A stretch of 64,000 bases of DNA from Streptomyces sp. CB00455 (GCF_001905445.1 NZ_LIVQ01000003.1:1-64000); one strand, 5' to 3'; positions 8,257 through 17,125 are shown, counted from the stretch's first letter. The notes: a model not told the origin generated them from the sequence alone. Made by a program: numbers and translations.

Positions 8257-8910
8257 TCACTCCCCGATTCCGTGCCTGACCGCCCACAACGCGGCCTGGG
8301 TCCGGTCGGAGAGGTCCAGTTTCATCAGGATGTTCGAGACGTGGGTCTTGACCGTCTTCTCGGACAGGACGAGGGCGCGGGCGATCTCCCGGTTGGAGCG
8401 CCCGTCCGCGATGAGGCCGAGGACCTCCCGCTCCCGGTCGGTCAGCGAACCCGGACGGCCCGCGGCGGAGCTCTGGGCCTCCTGCGAGAGCAGGGCCTGC
8501 GCCACCTCCGGCTGGAGGAGGACGTGCCCGGCACGCACGGAGCGGATGGCACCGGCCAGGGCGTCGGGGTCGATGTCCTTGTAGACGTACCCCGCCGCCC
8601 CGGCCCGCAGGGCGGGGACCGCGGTGCGCTGCTCGGTGAAACTGGTGACGATCAGCACCCGCGCCGGGTTCGCCAGCTCGCGCAGCCTGCGCAGTGCCTC
8701 GATGCCGTCGGTGCCCGGCATCTTGACGTCCATGAGGATCACGTCGGGCCGCAGCTCCTCGGCACGGGCCACGCCCTCCTCTCCGTCGGACGCCTCGCCG
8801 ACGACCTCGATGTCGTCCTGGACCTCCAGGAAGGTGCGCAGCCCGCGGCGGACCACCTGGTGGTCGTCGACCAGCAGGACGCGGATCCGGCTCGGGTCGT
8901 GGTCAGCCAC
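8257..8910 (-). CDS. LuxR/NarL-type two-component response regulator
   Basis: A 217-residue DNA-binding regulator. The receiver domain (about 8-125) has acidic pocket residues D15/D16 and phosphoacceptor D61 (ILMDVKMPG). The C-terminal LuxR-type HTH (about 152-212) reads LTDREREVLGLIADGRSNRE then EKTVKTHVSNILMKL. Its start overlaps the end of the sensor kinase gene by 8 bases, so the two are translationally coupled and form one signalling system. Targets cannot be deduced; the neighbouring chaplin gene is on the same strand 139 bases downstream and could be one. Confidence 0.95.
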   Translation of the reverse strand: MADHDPSRIRVLLVDDHQVVRRGLRTFLEVQDDIEVVGEASDGEEGVARAEELRPDVILMDVKMPGTDGIEALRRLRELANPARVLIVTSFTEQRTAVPALRAGAAGYVYKDIDPDALAGAIRSVRAGHVLLQPEVAQALLSQEAQSSAAGRPGSLTDREREVLGLIADGRSNREIARALVLSEKTVKTHVSNILMKLDLSDRTQAALWAVRHGIGE

Positions 8911-10069
8911 CGGGGACCTCCATCTCGATCGCGGTGCCCCTGCCGGGCTCCGAGTGCACGGTGAGCCGGCCTCCGACTCCGCTCGCGCGGTCGCGCATGG
9001 AGACCAGGCCCAGATGGCGGCCTGCGCTGCGGACCGCGTGGGGGTCGAAGCCGCTGCCGGAGTCGACGACCTTGAGCACCGCCCCCGCTCCCCCGCCCGG
9101 GGCCCGGGCCAGGGTGACCTCGACCCGGTCGGCCCCCGAGTGGCGCAAGGCGTTGTGGAGGGCCTCCTGGGCGACCCGCAGGAGTGCTTCCTCCTGCGTC
9201 GCGGGCAGGGCCCGTACGCCGTCGCAGGTGAAGGTGACCCGGGCGGTGTGGGCCCGGTCGAGCACGTGGACCTGCGTGCGCAGGGTGGCGGCCAGGCCGT
9301 CCTCGTCCAGGGCGGCCGGGCGCAGCTCGGTCACGGCGGCGCGCAGCTCGTCGGCGGCCTCGGCGGCCAGGGCGGCGACCTGGTGGAGCTCCTCCTTGGC
9401 CCGGGCCGGGTCGCGGTCGACGAGGGCGGTCGCGGCCTGGGCGGTGAGGCGGAGGGAGAAGAGCTTCTGACTGACGGCGTCGTGGAGCTCGTGGGCGAGG
9501 CGCGAGCGTTCCTCGGCGATGGTGAGCTCGCGGCTGCGCTCGTAGAGCCGGGCGTTGGTGAGGGCGATCGCGGCGTGCTGGGCGAGGAGGGAGAGGAGTT
9601 CCTCGTCCTCGTCGGTGAAACCGTGCTCGCGGCCGGGGGCACGGCGCTTGTTCGCGAGGAAGAGGACCCCGAGGGTCTCCTCGCCGTCCCTGACGGGCAG
9701 GCCGAGGAAGTCGGACATCTCGGGGTGGGCGGCCGGCCAGCCCCCGAAGCGCGGGTCCTCGCGTACGTCGTCGAGGCGCTGGGGGTCGTCCTGGTGGAGC
9801 ATCGCGGCGAGGATGCCGTGCTGGCGGGGCAGCGGCCCGATGCGGCGCCACTGCTCGGGGCTGATGCCGTCGACGACGAACTGGGCGAAGCCGCCGTGAT
9901 CGTCGGGGACGCCCAGGGCCGCGTACTCGGCGTCGAGGAGGTCGCGGGCGGACACCACGATCGTGCGCAGGACGTCGCGGACCTCCAGGCGGCGGCTCAT
10001 CGCGAGCAGTGCGGTGCTCACGGCGGCGAGGCCGCGGGGCGGTCCGCCGTGCGGGGGGCTACCGGTCAT
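8903..10069 (-). CDS. GAF-domain sensor histidine kinase (HisKA_3/NarX type)
   Basis: A 388-residue cytoplasmic sensor kinase without membrane segments. A GAF domain (about 28-175) is followed by a HisKA_3 dimerisation/phosphoacceptor helix with H196 in LAHELHDAVSQKL, and a HATPase domain with N-box N306 (EALHNALRHS) and G-boxes DSGSGFD and GRGTAIEM. It should phosphorylate the response regulator encoded immediately downstream. I chose ATG 10069. The frame remains open to 10558 but encodes Pro/Arg-rich low-complexity sequence with no homologue-like features. A GTG at 10078 is an alternative. Confidence 0.93.
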   Translation of the reverse strand: MTGSPPHGGPPRGLAAVSTALLAMSRRLEVRDVLRTIVVSARDLLDAEYAALGVPDDHGGFAQFVVDGISPEQWRRIGPLPRQHGILAAMLHQDDPQRLDDVREDPRFGGWPAAHPEMSDFLGLPVRDGEETLGVLFLANKRRAPGREHGFTDEDEELLSLLAQHAAIALTNARLYERSRELTIAEERSRLAHELHDAVSQKLFSLRLTAQAATALVDRDPARAKEELHQVAALAAEAADELRAAVTELRPAALDEDGLAATLRTQVHVLDRAHTARVTFTCDGVRALPATQEEALLRVAQEALHNALRHSGADRVEVTLARAPGGGAGAVLKVVDSGSGFDPHAVRSAGRHLGLVSMRDRASGVGGRLTVHSEPGRGTAIEMEVPGG

Positions 10070-10528
10070 GGGCCTCACCGTACTCGCGGCCGCGACCTGC
10101 GGGATCGGGCCGGGGGCGTAGGTCTGTCGGACCCCGGGGGGTGGGTCCGGCGGCCGATGCGGTGGTCGATGCGTGGGGTGCGGCGCGGGGGGCCGGGGGC
10201 GCCGGGGGCGCCGCGGGTTGTGGGGGCTGTGGGGGCGCGGAAAGAGGGGCTGTATATAAGGGACATTCCGCCTCGGTCTTTCCGGCCGGCGCGTGGCCCG
10301 GGCCGGCCGGCAGCGCGCGACCGACGGGGCGGCGGCGACGACGAGGCGGCGAGCGACGGGGGCGGCCGCCGGGGTGTAGGACCGCGCGTCCCGGGTACGC
10401 GGGACGGGGTGGGCAGGACCGGCTCCGCCCGCGGGGACCGCCCCGGCGGCGCCCGCCCGCACCCGATGACGAGACCGGTGACCCGGTGCGTTGCTTCCGC
10501 AACGGACGGTCAGATTGTTACCCGCCCG

Positions 10529-10658
10529 ATGTGAGCCCGCGCATAGGACCCACATCACTTACGAAGCTCCCTAGTGGACAGGTAAAGGCTCCGTCAGCAC
10601 GGGCGCGCCTAGCGCCGGGTCCCGCGCTCGGGCCCGCGCCGCCGCCCCTGATCCACTA
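10529..10658 (+). promoter_or_regulatory. Candidate structured RNA leader upstream of the SLT-domain gene
   Basis: Three nested or adjacent inverted repeats: GATGTG (10529-10534) with CACATC (10551-10556); a long-range stem TAGTGGACAGG (10572-10582) with CCTGATCCACTA (10647-10658, one bulge); and an internal GGCGC/GCGCC hairpin at about 10602-10616. Cell-wall hydrolase genes of actinobacteria are often preceded by c-di-AMP (ydaO) riboswitches. I could not convince myself of the ydaO consensus here, so the identity is open. Confidence 0.35.
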
Positions 10659-10680
10659 AGCGGGATCGTACGTCACACCG

Positions 10681-10709
10681 TTGCCAGGCGTTTTTGCCAC
10701 CGCTAAGAA
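10681..10709 (+). promoter_or_regulatory. Promoter of the SLT-domain gene (TTGCCA-17-TAAGAA)
   Basis: TTGCCA (10681-10686) and TAAGAA (10704-10709) are separated by 17 bases. Transcription would start near 10716 and give a leader of about 77 bases that contains the hairpin at 10725-10754 (AGCGCCGCGG with CCGCGGCGCT). Confidence 0.5.
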
Positions 10710-10792
10710 TTGCTCCCGTCGCACAGCGCCGCGGATCCCAGATCCCGCGGCGCTCTCCTGCGGCTCCCGCGATTCGAAGAGGTTGCCCCGCC

Positions 10793-11461
10793 ATGTCTGC
10801 TTCCAGCACTCCCGGTCACAGTCGTCTGACGAAGGCACACAAGCTGTCCGTTGCCGGTGTCGCCACCCTTGGCGCCGCCGCGCTCGCCTTCTCCCTCGTC
10901 CCGGCCGGCGCCGCCGAGGGCGACACGCTCGTCTCCGCCGCCCCCGTCGCCTGGACCCAGGCCGTCGACGGTGTCCAGGCGAAGGCCGTACAGCAGCACC
11001 TCTCCGCGCAGCAGGCCGTCGCCGCCAAGGCGGCGGCGGACGCCGCGGCGAAGGCCAAGGCCAAGGCCGCGGCCGCCGCGAAGAAGGACCGCGACGCGAA
11101 GACGGCCGCGAGCCGTTCCGCCGCCCGCACCCCCGTCTTCGCGAACAACCTGGACGGCTGGATCAAGGAAGCGCTCTTCATCATGAAGCGCGAGGGGATC
11201 CCGGGCACCTACGCCGGTATCCACCGCAACGTCATGCGTGAGTCGAGCGGCAACCCCCGCGCCATCAACAACTGGGACATCAACGCCCAGAACGGCATCC
11301 CCAGCAAGGGCCTGCTCCAGGTCATTGCGCCCACCTTCGCGACGTACCACGTCAAGGGCACCAAGTTCGACCTGTACGACCCCGTCGCCAACATCGTCGC
11401 CGCGTGCAACTACGCCGCCGACCGGTACGGCTCGATGGACAACGTCAACAGCGCCTACTAG
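10793..11461 (+). CDS. Secreted lytic-transglycosylase-like (SLT domain) protein
   Basis: A 222-residue exported protein. An N-terminal signal peptide (about residues 1-40, ending ..PAGAAEG) is followed by an Ala/Lys-rich, probably helical linker (about 65-105) and a C-terminal SLT/lysozyme-like domain. That domain carries a catalytic-type Glu in NVMRESSGNPRAINNWD and the typical SKGLLQVIAPTFATYHV and NIVAACNYAADRYGS. It should cleave or bind peptidoglycan in the cell wall. The ATG at 10793 has AAGAGG about 8 bases upstream. The long structured upstream region suggests tight control of this potentially lytic enzyme. Confidence 0.92.
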   Translation: MSASSTPGHSRLTKAHKLSVAGVATLGAAALAFSLVPAGAAEGDTLVSAAPVAWTQAVDGVQAKAVQQHLSAQQAVAAKAAADAAAKAKAKAAAAAKKDRDAKTAASRSAARTPVFANNLDGWIKEALFIMKREGIPGTYAGIHRNVMRESSGNPRAINNWDINAQNGIPSKGLLQVIAPTFATYHVKGTKFDLYDPVANIVAACNYAADRYGSMDNVNSAY

Positions 11462-11487
11462 GCCACCGGCGTACCCAAGCCCCCATG

Positions 11488-11530
11488 CGCCTCAGGGCGG
11501 CACCCGCGATCCGGGTGCCGCCCTGAGGCG
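11488..11530 (+). terminator. Strong shared terminator hairpin
   Basis: Perfect 19-bp inverted repeat (11488-11506 and 11512-11530) with a 5-base loop, lying between the convergent SLT and FHA-ABC genes and followed by TTTCG on the plus strand. It can serve both directions. Confidence 0.85.
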
Positions 11531-11561
11531 TTTCGTGCGGTGGGGCGTACGGAGCCCGCGA

Positions 11562-14090
11562 CTACTTGCCGGCGCGCATGACCTCGGGCTCGTGACGGCG
11601 CAGGAGGTGCTGGACCGCGAACCCGCAGGCGATGCCGAGGAGCAGCAGCACGGCGATGTCCAGGCTCCACTGGCCGACCGTGGCGTCCCAGAGCGGGTCG
11701 GTGTTGGTCGGGTTGTCGCGGTCCCACGGGGGCATGAGCTTGCCGAGGTTCAGCGTGGTGCCTGCGGCGGCGACGGCCCAGCGGGACGGCATCAGCCAGG
11801 CGAACTGCTCCAGGCCCGGGGAGTCGTAGACCTGGAAGAGGATGCCGGTGAAGACGACCTGGACGATCGCGAACATGACGAGCAGCGGCATGGTCTTCTC
11901 GGCGGTCTTCACCAGCGAGGAGATGACCAGCCCGAACATCATCGACGTGAAGCCGAGCGCGGTGACCGACAGGCACAGCTCGACGGCCGGGGGCATCAGC
12001 AGCCCGTCCGTGGGCAGGTCGCGCGGGAAGAAGCCGATCCCGCAGATGACCACGCCCTGGATGGCCGTGATGACGCCGAGGACGATCACCTTCGACATCA
12101 GGTACGCCGACCGGGACAGGCCGGTGGCGCGCTCCCGCTCGTAGATGACCCGTTCCTTGATCAGCTCGCGGACCGAATTCGCGGCGCCGGAGAAGCACAT
12201 GCCGACGCAGAGGATCAGCATGATCGTGCCGGCGTCGCCGTTGAACTGCGACGGGGGCGTCGGCGGCGCGAGGCCGAAGGTGGCCGGGATGACCGTGGAG
12301 ACCACGCCGAGGACGGCCGGCAGGATCAGCATCAGGCCGAGGAAGCCGCGGTCGGAGGCGATCACCGAGACGTAGCGCCGGATCAGCGTGAAGAGCTGGG
12401 ATCCCCAGCCCTGCGGCTTCGGCGGCCGCATCTGCTGGGCGGGGGGCATCGCGACGGACTGCGGGGCGACCGAGTCGATGTCGGCGGCGTACAGCTGGTA
12501 GTGCTGCGAGCCCTTCCAGCGGCCGGCCCAGTCGTAGTCGCGGTAGTTCTCGAAGGCCGAGAAGACGTCCGCCCAGGTGGTGTAGCCGAAGAAGTTCAGC
12601 GCCTCGTCCGGCGGACCGAAGTACGCGACCGAACCGCCCGGGGCCATGACCAGCAGCTTGTCGCAGATGGCCAGCTCGGCGACCGAGTGGGTGACGACGA
12701 GGACGGTGCGGCCGTCGTCGGCGAGGCCGCGCAGCAGCTGCATGACGTCGCGGTCCATGCCCGGGTCGAGGCCGGAGGTCGGCTCGTCCAGGAAGATCAG
12801 CGAGGGCTTGGTGAGGAGCTCCAGGGCCACGGACACGCGCTTGCGCTGACCGCCCGAGAGCGAGGTGATCTTCTTGTCCTTGTGGATGTCGAGCTTGAGC
12901 TCGCGCAGCACCTCGTCGATGCGGGCGGCGCGCTCGGAGTCGGCGGTGTCGCCCGGGAAGCGCAGCTTGGCCGCGTACTTCAGGGCGGTGCGGACGGTCA
13001 GCTCCTTGTGCAGGATGTCGTCCTGCGGGACCAGGCCGATGCGCTGGCGGAGCTCCGCGAACTGCTTGTACAGGTTGCGGTTGTCGTAGAGGACGTCGCC
13101 CTGGTCGGCGGGCCGGTAGCCGGTCAGCGCCTTGAGCAGGGTCGACTTTCCGGAGCCGGACGGGCCGATGACGCCGATCAGCGACTTCTCCGGGACGCCG
13201 AAGGTGACGTCCTTGAGGATCTGCTTGCCGCCGTCGACCGTGACCGTGAGGTGGCGGGCCGAGAAGGAGACCTCGCCGGTGTCGACGAACTCCTCCAGCC
13301 GGTCGCCGACGATCCGGAAGGTCGAGTGGCCGACGCCGACGATGTCGTTCGGCCCGAGCAGCGCGGTGCCGGACTTGGCCAGCGGCTGGCCGTTGACGTA
13401 GGTGCCGTTGTGGCTGCCGAGGTCGTGGATCTCGAAGCGGCCGCCGGGCATCGAGCGGAACTCGGCGTGGTGGCGGGAGACCTGGAGGTCGGAGACGACC
13501 AGCTCGTTCTCCAGCGCACGGCCGATCCGCATGACGTGGCCCAGCGAGAGCTGGTGGAACGTCGTCGGGCTGCGGTCACCCCCGTGCTGGTGGGCGGCGT
13601 CCGGCGCCGGGCGGGACGCGGCGGGGCCGCCGCCCGACTGGTGCGGGAGGTACGCCTGCGGCTGCTGGTGCTGCGCGTGCTGCTGCTCCCAGCCCTGCTG
13701 CGGCGGCTGCTGCTGCTGGGCCTGGTAGGCCGGGGCCTGCGGCTGTGCGTACGCAGGGGCCTGCTGTGCCTGCTGAGCCACGGCCGGCTGGGGCGCCGCG
13801 GCGGCGACGGGGTTCAGCCGCGGACCGTCCGTGGCGTTGCCCAGGTGGACCGGCGTGCCGGGCACGAGCTCGGCATGCTGCACCCGAGCCCCGTGCACAT
13901 AGGTGCCGTTGGTGCTGCCGTGGTCCTCGATTCCCCAACCACGGCCGTTCCAGCTGATGGTGGCGTGACGCCACGACACACGGGCGTCGTCGATCACCAC
14001 ATCTCCCTGGGGATCACGCCCCAGTGAGTACGACCTGGACGGATCAAGCGTCCAGGTCCTTCCGTTCAATTCCAGTACGAGTTCCGGCAC
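11562..14090 (-). CDS. FHA-domain ABC transporter (ATPase-permease fusion, ABCG-like)
   Basis: An 842-residue membrane protein. FHA domain 1 (about 5-80; SLGRDPQGDVVIDDARVSWR) is followed by a Pro/Gln-rich linker (about 90-165), FHA domain 2 (about 180-250; ISRHHAEF-type motif VSRHHAEFRS) and an ABC ATPase (about 275-490; Walker A GPSGSGKST, signature LSGGQRKRVSVALELL, Walker B LIFLDEPTSGLDPG). An ABC2-type membrane domain with six segments fills the C-terminal 330 residues. FHA domains bind phosphothreonine, so the transporter is probably wired to Ser/Thr kinases. The GTG at 14090 begins exactly at the FHA fold and has GGGG upstream; ATG 14126 is the alternative. Confidence 0.92.
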   Translation of the reverse strand: MPELVLELNGRTWTLDPSRSYSLGRDPQGDVVIDDARVSWRHATISWNGRGWGIEDHGSTNGTYVHGARVQHAELVPGTPVHLGNATDGPRLNPVAAAAPQPAVAQQAQQAPAYAQPQAPAYQAQQQQPPQQGWEQQHAQHQQPQAYLPHQSGGGPAASRPAPDAAHQHGGDRSPTTFHQLSLGHVMRIGRALENELVVSDLQVSRHHAEFRSMPGGRFEIHDLGSHNGTYVNGQPLAKSGTALLGPNDIVGVGHSTFRIVGDRLEEFVDTGEVSFSARHLTVTVDGGKQILKDVTFGVPEKSLIGVIGPSGSGKSTLLKALTGYRPADQGDVLYDNRNLYKQFAELRQRIGLVPQDDILHKELTVRTALKYAAKLRFPGDTADSERAARIDEVLRELKLDIHKDKKITSLSGGQRKRVSVALELLTKPSLIFLDEPTSGLDPGMDRDVMQLLRGLADDGRTVLVVTHSVAELAICDKLLVMAPGGSVAYFGPPDEALNFFGYTTWADVFSAFENYRDYDWAGRWKGSQHYQLYAADIDSVAPQSVAMPPAQQMRPPKPQGWGSQLFTLIRRYVSVIASDRGFLGLMLILPAVLGVVSTVIPATFGLAPPTPPSQFNGDAGTIMLILCVGMCFSGAANSVRELIKERVIYERERATGLSRSAYLMSKVIVLGVITAIQGVVICGIGFFPRDLPTDGLLMPPAVELCLSVTALGFTSMMFGLVISSLVKTAEKTMPLLVMFAIVQVVFTGILFQVYDSPGLEQFAWLMPSRWAVAAAGTTLNLGKLMPPWDRDNPTNTDPLWDATVGQWSLDIAVLLLLGIACGFAVQHLLRRHEPEVMRAGK

Positions 14091-14585
14091 TCCAGCCCCA
14101 CTTATGGTCCCCCGAGAATCCCCCATGACGTCAGGGAGTCTAGGGATGGCGAACATCCGGGGGAACTATTTCAGGCCCGGGGCCACATGTGGAATCCGGG
14201 CGGGGCCGGGACCCTCGCGACGGCCCTTCGGCGGGGTCGAAAGCCCCCCGGAGAGTGCGATAGGGGACTTCTCGCCACCCCGGTCCCCCGCGTCCATGAC
14301 GCCCGCCGCGTCCATGACGTCCACCACGTCCGCCGCGTCCCACGCCAGGGACGGACCGCCGCGGATGCGGTCGGCCTGAACCGCGGGAGCGCGGGGCCGC
14401 ACCCTGGTTGGCCTACCCGCCCGGACGCGGATCGCGGGGCCGCCGCGTGCTTCTGCCCGGGCCGTCTCCGCCCCCTGCGGCGGGCCGTCCGGCGGGCCGG
14501 GGCCGGGCGGAAGGAGACCGCCGGACGTTCAAGAGGTGGGACGGGGGTCCTGTCCCGCAGGGCGGGCGGATACGGTGATAACACC
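14091..14585. other. Divergent promoter region with imperfect short tandem repeats
   Basis: About 495 bases between the leftward FHA-ABC gene and rightward serB. The segment 14286-14345 contains imperfect repeats built on GCGTCCATGACG and CGTCCGCCGCGTCC. Both strands translate to low-complexity peptide, so this is not coding. The serB promoter is probably the GGATACGGTGATAACACC stretch directly before its start. Confidence 0.5.
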
Positions 14586-15785
14586 ATGAGCGCATCGCAG
14601 ACCTCCGACATCCCCACCCTCCTCGTCAAGATCTTCGGCAAGGACCGTCCCGGGATCACCGCCGGGCTGTTCGACACCCTCGCCGCCTACTCCGTCGACG
14701 TGGTCGACATCGAGCAGGTCGTCACCCGTGGCCGCATCGTCCTGTGCGCCCTGGTCACCCAGCCGGTCGGCGCCTCCGAGGGCGAGCTGCGGGCCACCGT
14801 CCACAGCTGGGCCGACTCGCTGAAGCTGCAGGCGGAAATCCTCTCCGGCACCGGCGACAACCGGCCGCGCGGCAGCGGCCGCTCCCACGTCACCGTGCTC
14901 GGGCACCCGCTGACCGCCGAGTCCACGGCCGCCATAGCGGCCAGGATCACCGCGACCGGCGGCAACATCGACCGCATCTTCCGGCTTGCCAAGTACCCGG
15001 TGACGGCGGTGGAGTTCGCCGTCTCCGGCACCGAGACCGAGCCGCTGCGCACCGCGCTGGCCACCGCCGCCAAGCACATCGGCGTGGACGTGGCCGTCGT
15101 GGCGTCCGGCCTGCACCGCCGGGCCCAGCGCCTGGTGGTCATGGACGTGGACTCGACGCTGATCCAGGACGAGGTCATCGAGCTCTTCGCCGCGCACGCC
15201 GGCTGCGAGGCCGAGGTCGCCGAGGTCACCGAACGGGCCATGCGCGGCGAGCTGGACTTCGAGCAGTCGCTGCACGCCCGCGTGGCCCTGCTGGCGGGCC
15301 TGGACGCCTCCGTCGTGGACAAGGTCCGCGCCGAGGTGCAGCTGACCCCCGGCGCCCGGACCCTGATCCGCACGCTCAAGCGGCTCGGCTACCAGGTCGG
15401 AGTGGTCTCCGGCGGCTTCACCCAGGTCACCGACGACCTGCGCGAGCGGCTGGGGCTGGACTTCGCCGCCGCCAACACTCTGGAGATCGTCGAGGGGAAG
15501 CTGACCGGCCGGGTGACCGGCGAGATCGTCGACCGGGCGGGCAAGGCCCGGCTGCTGCGCCGCTTCGCCGCGGAGGCCGACGTACCGCTGTCCCAGACGG
15601 TGGCCATCGGCGACGGCGCCAACGACCTGGACATGCTGAACGCGGCCGGGCTCGGCGTGGCCTTCAACGCCAAGCCGGTGGTCCGCGAGGCCGCGCACAC
15701 CGCGGTGAACGTGCCCTTCCTCGACGCGGTGCTGTACCTGCTGGGGATCACCCGCGAGGAGATCGAGGCTGCGGACCTGGCCTGA
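14586..15785 (+). CDS. serB: Phosphoserine phosphatase
   Basis: A 399-residue enzyme for the last step of serine biosynthesis (phosphoserine to serine). Two N-terminal ACT domains (about 10-85 and 100-172; IFGKDRPGITAGLFD) precede a HAD phosphatase domain. The nucleophile motif MDVDST has D187/D189, motif II is in VGVVSGGFTQVTD, and motif III is AIGDGANDLDMLNAAGLG. This ACT-ACT-HAD layout is typical of actinobacterial SerB and allows amino-acid feedback. The ATG at 14586 was preferred because the open frame upstream is low complexity. Confidence 0.97.
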   Translation: MSASQTSDIPTLLVKIFGKDRPGITAGLFDTLAAYSVDVVDIEQVVTRGRIVLCALVTQPVGASEGELRATVHSWADSLKLQAEILSGTGDNRPRGSGRSHVTVLGHPLTAESTAAIAARITATGGNIDRIFRLAKYPVTAVEFAVSGTETEPLRTALATAAKHIGVDVAVVASGLHRRAQRLVVMDVDSTLIQDEVIELFAAHAGCEAEVAEVTERAMRGELDFEQSLHARVALLAGLDASVVDKVRAEVQLTPGARTLIRTLKRLGYQVGVVSGGFTQVTDDLRERLGLDFAAANTLEIVEGKLTGRVTGEIVDRAGKARLLRRFAAEADVPLSQTVAIGDGANDLDMLNAAGLGVAFNAKPVVREAAHTAVNVPFLDAVLYLLGITREEIEAADLA

Positions 15786-15929
15786 CCGGCGGCGTCGCGC
15801 GGGGCGCGCGGCCGTGCCCGTGGCGGGAGGGCGCGCAGGGGCCCCGGCGGCCGTGTGGGGCCCGCCGGGGCCAGGTCGCGAGCGGGTCGTCAGCCGGTTG
15901 CGGCTGATCGGCTCGGGGGTCGCCCCGGG

Positions 15930-16451
15930 TCAGTGCTCCTTGGGGGTCCAGAAGTCGGTCAGCGTGCCCACGCCGTGCTCCAGGGACTTCCAGGTGCCGG
16001 TGAAGGAGACGACGGCGAGGGCCGCGGTGGGGAAGCCGGTACGGCTCATGCGGGCCAGGGTGTCGCCCTCGGCGCGCCCGGAGAGGGCGTCGGCCAGGGC
16101 GTGCATGCCGGGGTTGTGGCCGATGACGAGGAGGTCGCAGACCTCTTCGGGGGTCTCGTTCAGCAGGGCGATGAGCTCTCCCGGCGACGCGTCGTAGAGC
16201 CGTTCCTCGTACGAGGTCTTCGGCCGGTGCGGCATTGCCTGGACGGCGAGCTTCCAGGTCTCACGGGTGCGGGCGGCTGTGGAGCAGAGGGCCAGGTCGA
16301 AGGCGATGCCGGTTTCGGCGAGCTTCAGACCGACGGCCGGCGCGTCCTTGCGGCCTCGGTCCGCCAGCGGGCGGTCGTGGTCGGCCACCTCGGGCCAGTC
16401 GGCCTTGGCGTGCCGGAGGAGGGCGATCCTGCGGGGTGTGTCGGCGCTCAT
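15930..16451 (-). CDS. SixA-type phosphohistidine phosphatase (histidine phosphatase superfamily)
   Basis: A 173-residue enzyme of the RHG superfamily: catalytic RHAKADWPEVADHDRPLADRG near residue 13, a second Arg in STAARTRETW, and IGHNPGMHALADALSG carrying the second catalytic His. SixA enzymes remove phosphate from phosphohistidine in phosphorelay or PTS proteins. The ATG at 16451 has GGGAG at 3-4 bases. It is convergent with serB. Confidence 0.9.
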   Translation of the reverse strand: MSADTPRRIALLRHAKADWPEVADHDRPLADRGRKDAPAVGLKLAETGIAFDLALCSTAARTRETWKLAVQAMPHRPKTSYEERLYDASPGELIALLNETPEEVCDLLVIGHNPGMHALADALSGRAEGDTLARMSRTGFPTAALAVVSFTGTWKSLEHGVGTLTDFWTPKEH

Positions 16452-16538
16452 GACTCCCAGCTTCCCACGAAACGGGGTACGGGGCGCAGGGTGTTGGGGG
16501 GCCCGCACCCGCAGGTGGGACGCGCCGCGGGCGCGGGA

Positions 16539-16853
16539 TCAGCTGACGGCGCGCAGGAGCTGCTGGGTGACGTGGACGAGCCCCGAGGGCTCCGCGGGGG
16601 CGGCCTGGGCCTGCCCGGATCCCGCCAGGAGGAGCAGGAGGAGGGCGAAGGCGAGCGCGGGCAGGGCCAGCGCCCACCAGTGCAGGCGGGCGTCGGCGCC
16701 GTGCCGGGCACCGCCGCCGGTCAGCCGGGTCCGGGCGTCATGCCCCGTACGGGTCTCGTGCCCGGTGGACGTCTCGTGCCGGGGCCCGGTCAGGTGCCGG
16801 ACGGACGGCAGGGTGCCGGGCGGAAGGGTGCGGGGGTGCGTGGGGGCCGACAT
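16539..16853 (-). CDS. Small single-pass membrane protein, unknown function
   Basis: A 104-residue protein with a polar Thr/His/Arg-rich N-terminal half (repeated HETxTGH-like pattern) and one hydrophobic helix (about residues 62-82, WALALPALAFALLLLLLAG), then an Ala/Pro tail. ATG at 16853 is preceded by GGAGG at 7 bases, a good start. No domain is recognised. It lies between the SixA gene and the small membrane peptide, all leftward. Confidence 0.6.
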   Translation of the reverse strand: MSAPTHPRTLPPGTLPSVRHLTGPRHETSTGHETRTGHDARTRLTGGGARHGADARLHWWALALPALAFALLLLLLAGSGQAQAAPAEPSGLVHVTQQLLRAVS

Positions 16854-17000
16854 GGCCGCCTCCGGGGTGCTGACGGGACTGGCTGCTCGCTGTGTCGAAC
16901 CTACGGATCCGACACGGAGGGTCCCATCCGGGGCGCACCCCATTTCACCCTGACCCTTCCCCCCTGGGGGTTGGTGGGGTTACCCCTACCAACCCTTACG

Positions 17001-17120
17001 TCACGGGGAGGCGATCGTGGCGATCACGGCGATGATCACGCTGACGGCAAGCATCGCGCCGAGCACGAGGCCGAGCTTCCTGTGGCCGTTCTGGGGGTTC
17101 GGTTCAAGTACGGGCGACAT
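17001..17120 (-). CDS. SGM_5486-type transporter-associated small membrane peptide
   Basis: A 39-residue peptide, MSPVLEPNPQNGHRKLGLVL followed by GAMLAVSVIIAVIATIASP, giving a short polar head (residues 1-14) and one membrane helix (about 16-37). Its start lies only 5 bases after the stop of the CynX/NimT-type transporter gene, so the two are co-transcribed. I recognise it as the tiny SGM_5486-like family that accompanies MFS transporters in streptomycetes; a role as a transporter subunit or stabiliser is inference. Confidence 0.8.
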   Translation of the reverse strand: MSPVLEPNPQNGHRKLGLVLGAMLAVSVIIAVIATIASP

Positions 17121-17125
17121 GCCGG

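Larger units (their letters stand above)
10070..10792. other. Long divergent intergenic region with structured segments
   Basis: A 723-base region between the sensor kinase (leftward) and the SLT protein (rightward). The left half is very GC-rich with an isolated AT run (TGTATATAAG near 10250). A 6-bp hairpin CGTTGC/GCAACG lies at 10489-10504, and a set of inverted repeats follows at 10529-10658. A promoter-like TTGCCA-17-TAAGAA is at 10681-10709, and a strong GC hairpin follows at 10725-10754 before the SLT gene. I see no convincing coding sequence. Confidence 0.6.

Noticed and set aside
10070..10558. N-terminal extension of the sensor histidine kinase
   Set aside because: The frame stays open but encodes Pro/Arg-rich filler; the GAF-containing protein starts naturally at 10069.
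10529..10658. Confident ydaO (c-di-AMP) riboswitch call
   Set aside because: Gene context fits and a CCGTCAGC string occurs, but the other conserved ydaO blocks could not be found by eye; kept only as an unassigned structured region.
14286..14345. CRISPR-like or coding repeat between the FHA-ABC and serB genes
   Set aside because: Units are short, imperfect and without spacers; both strands translate to low complexity.
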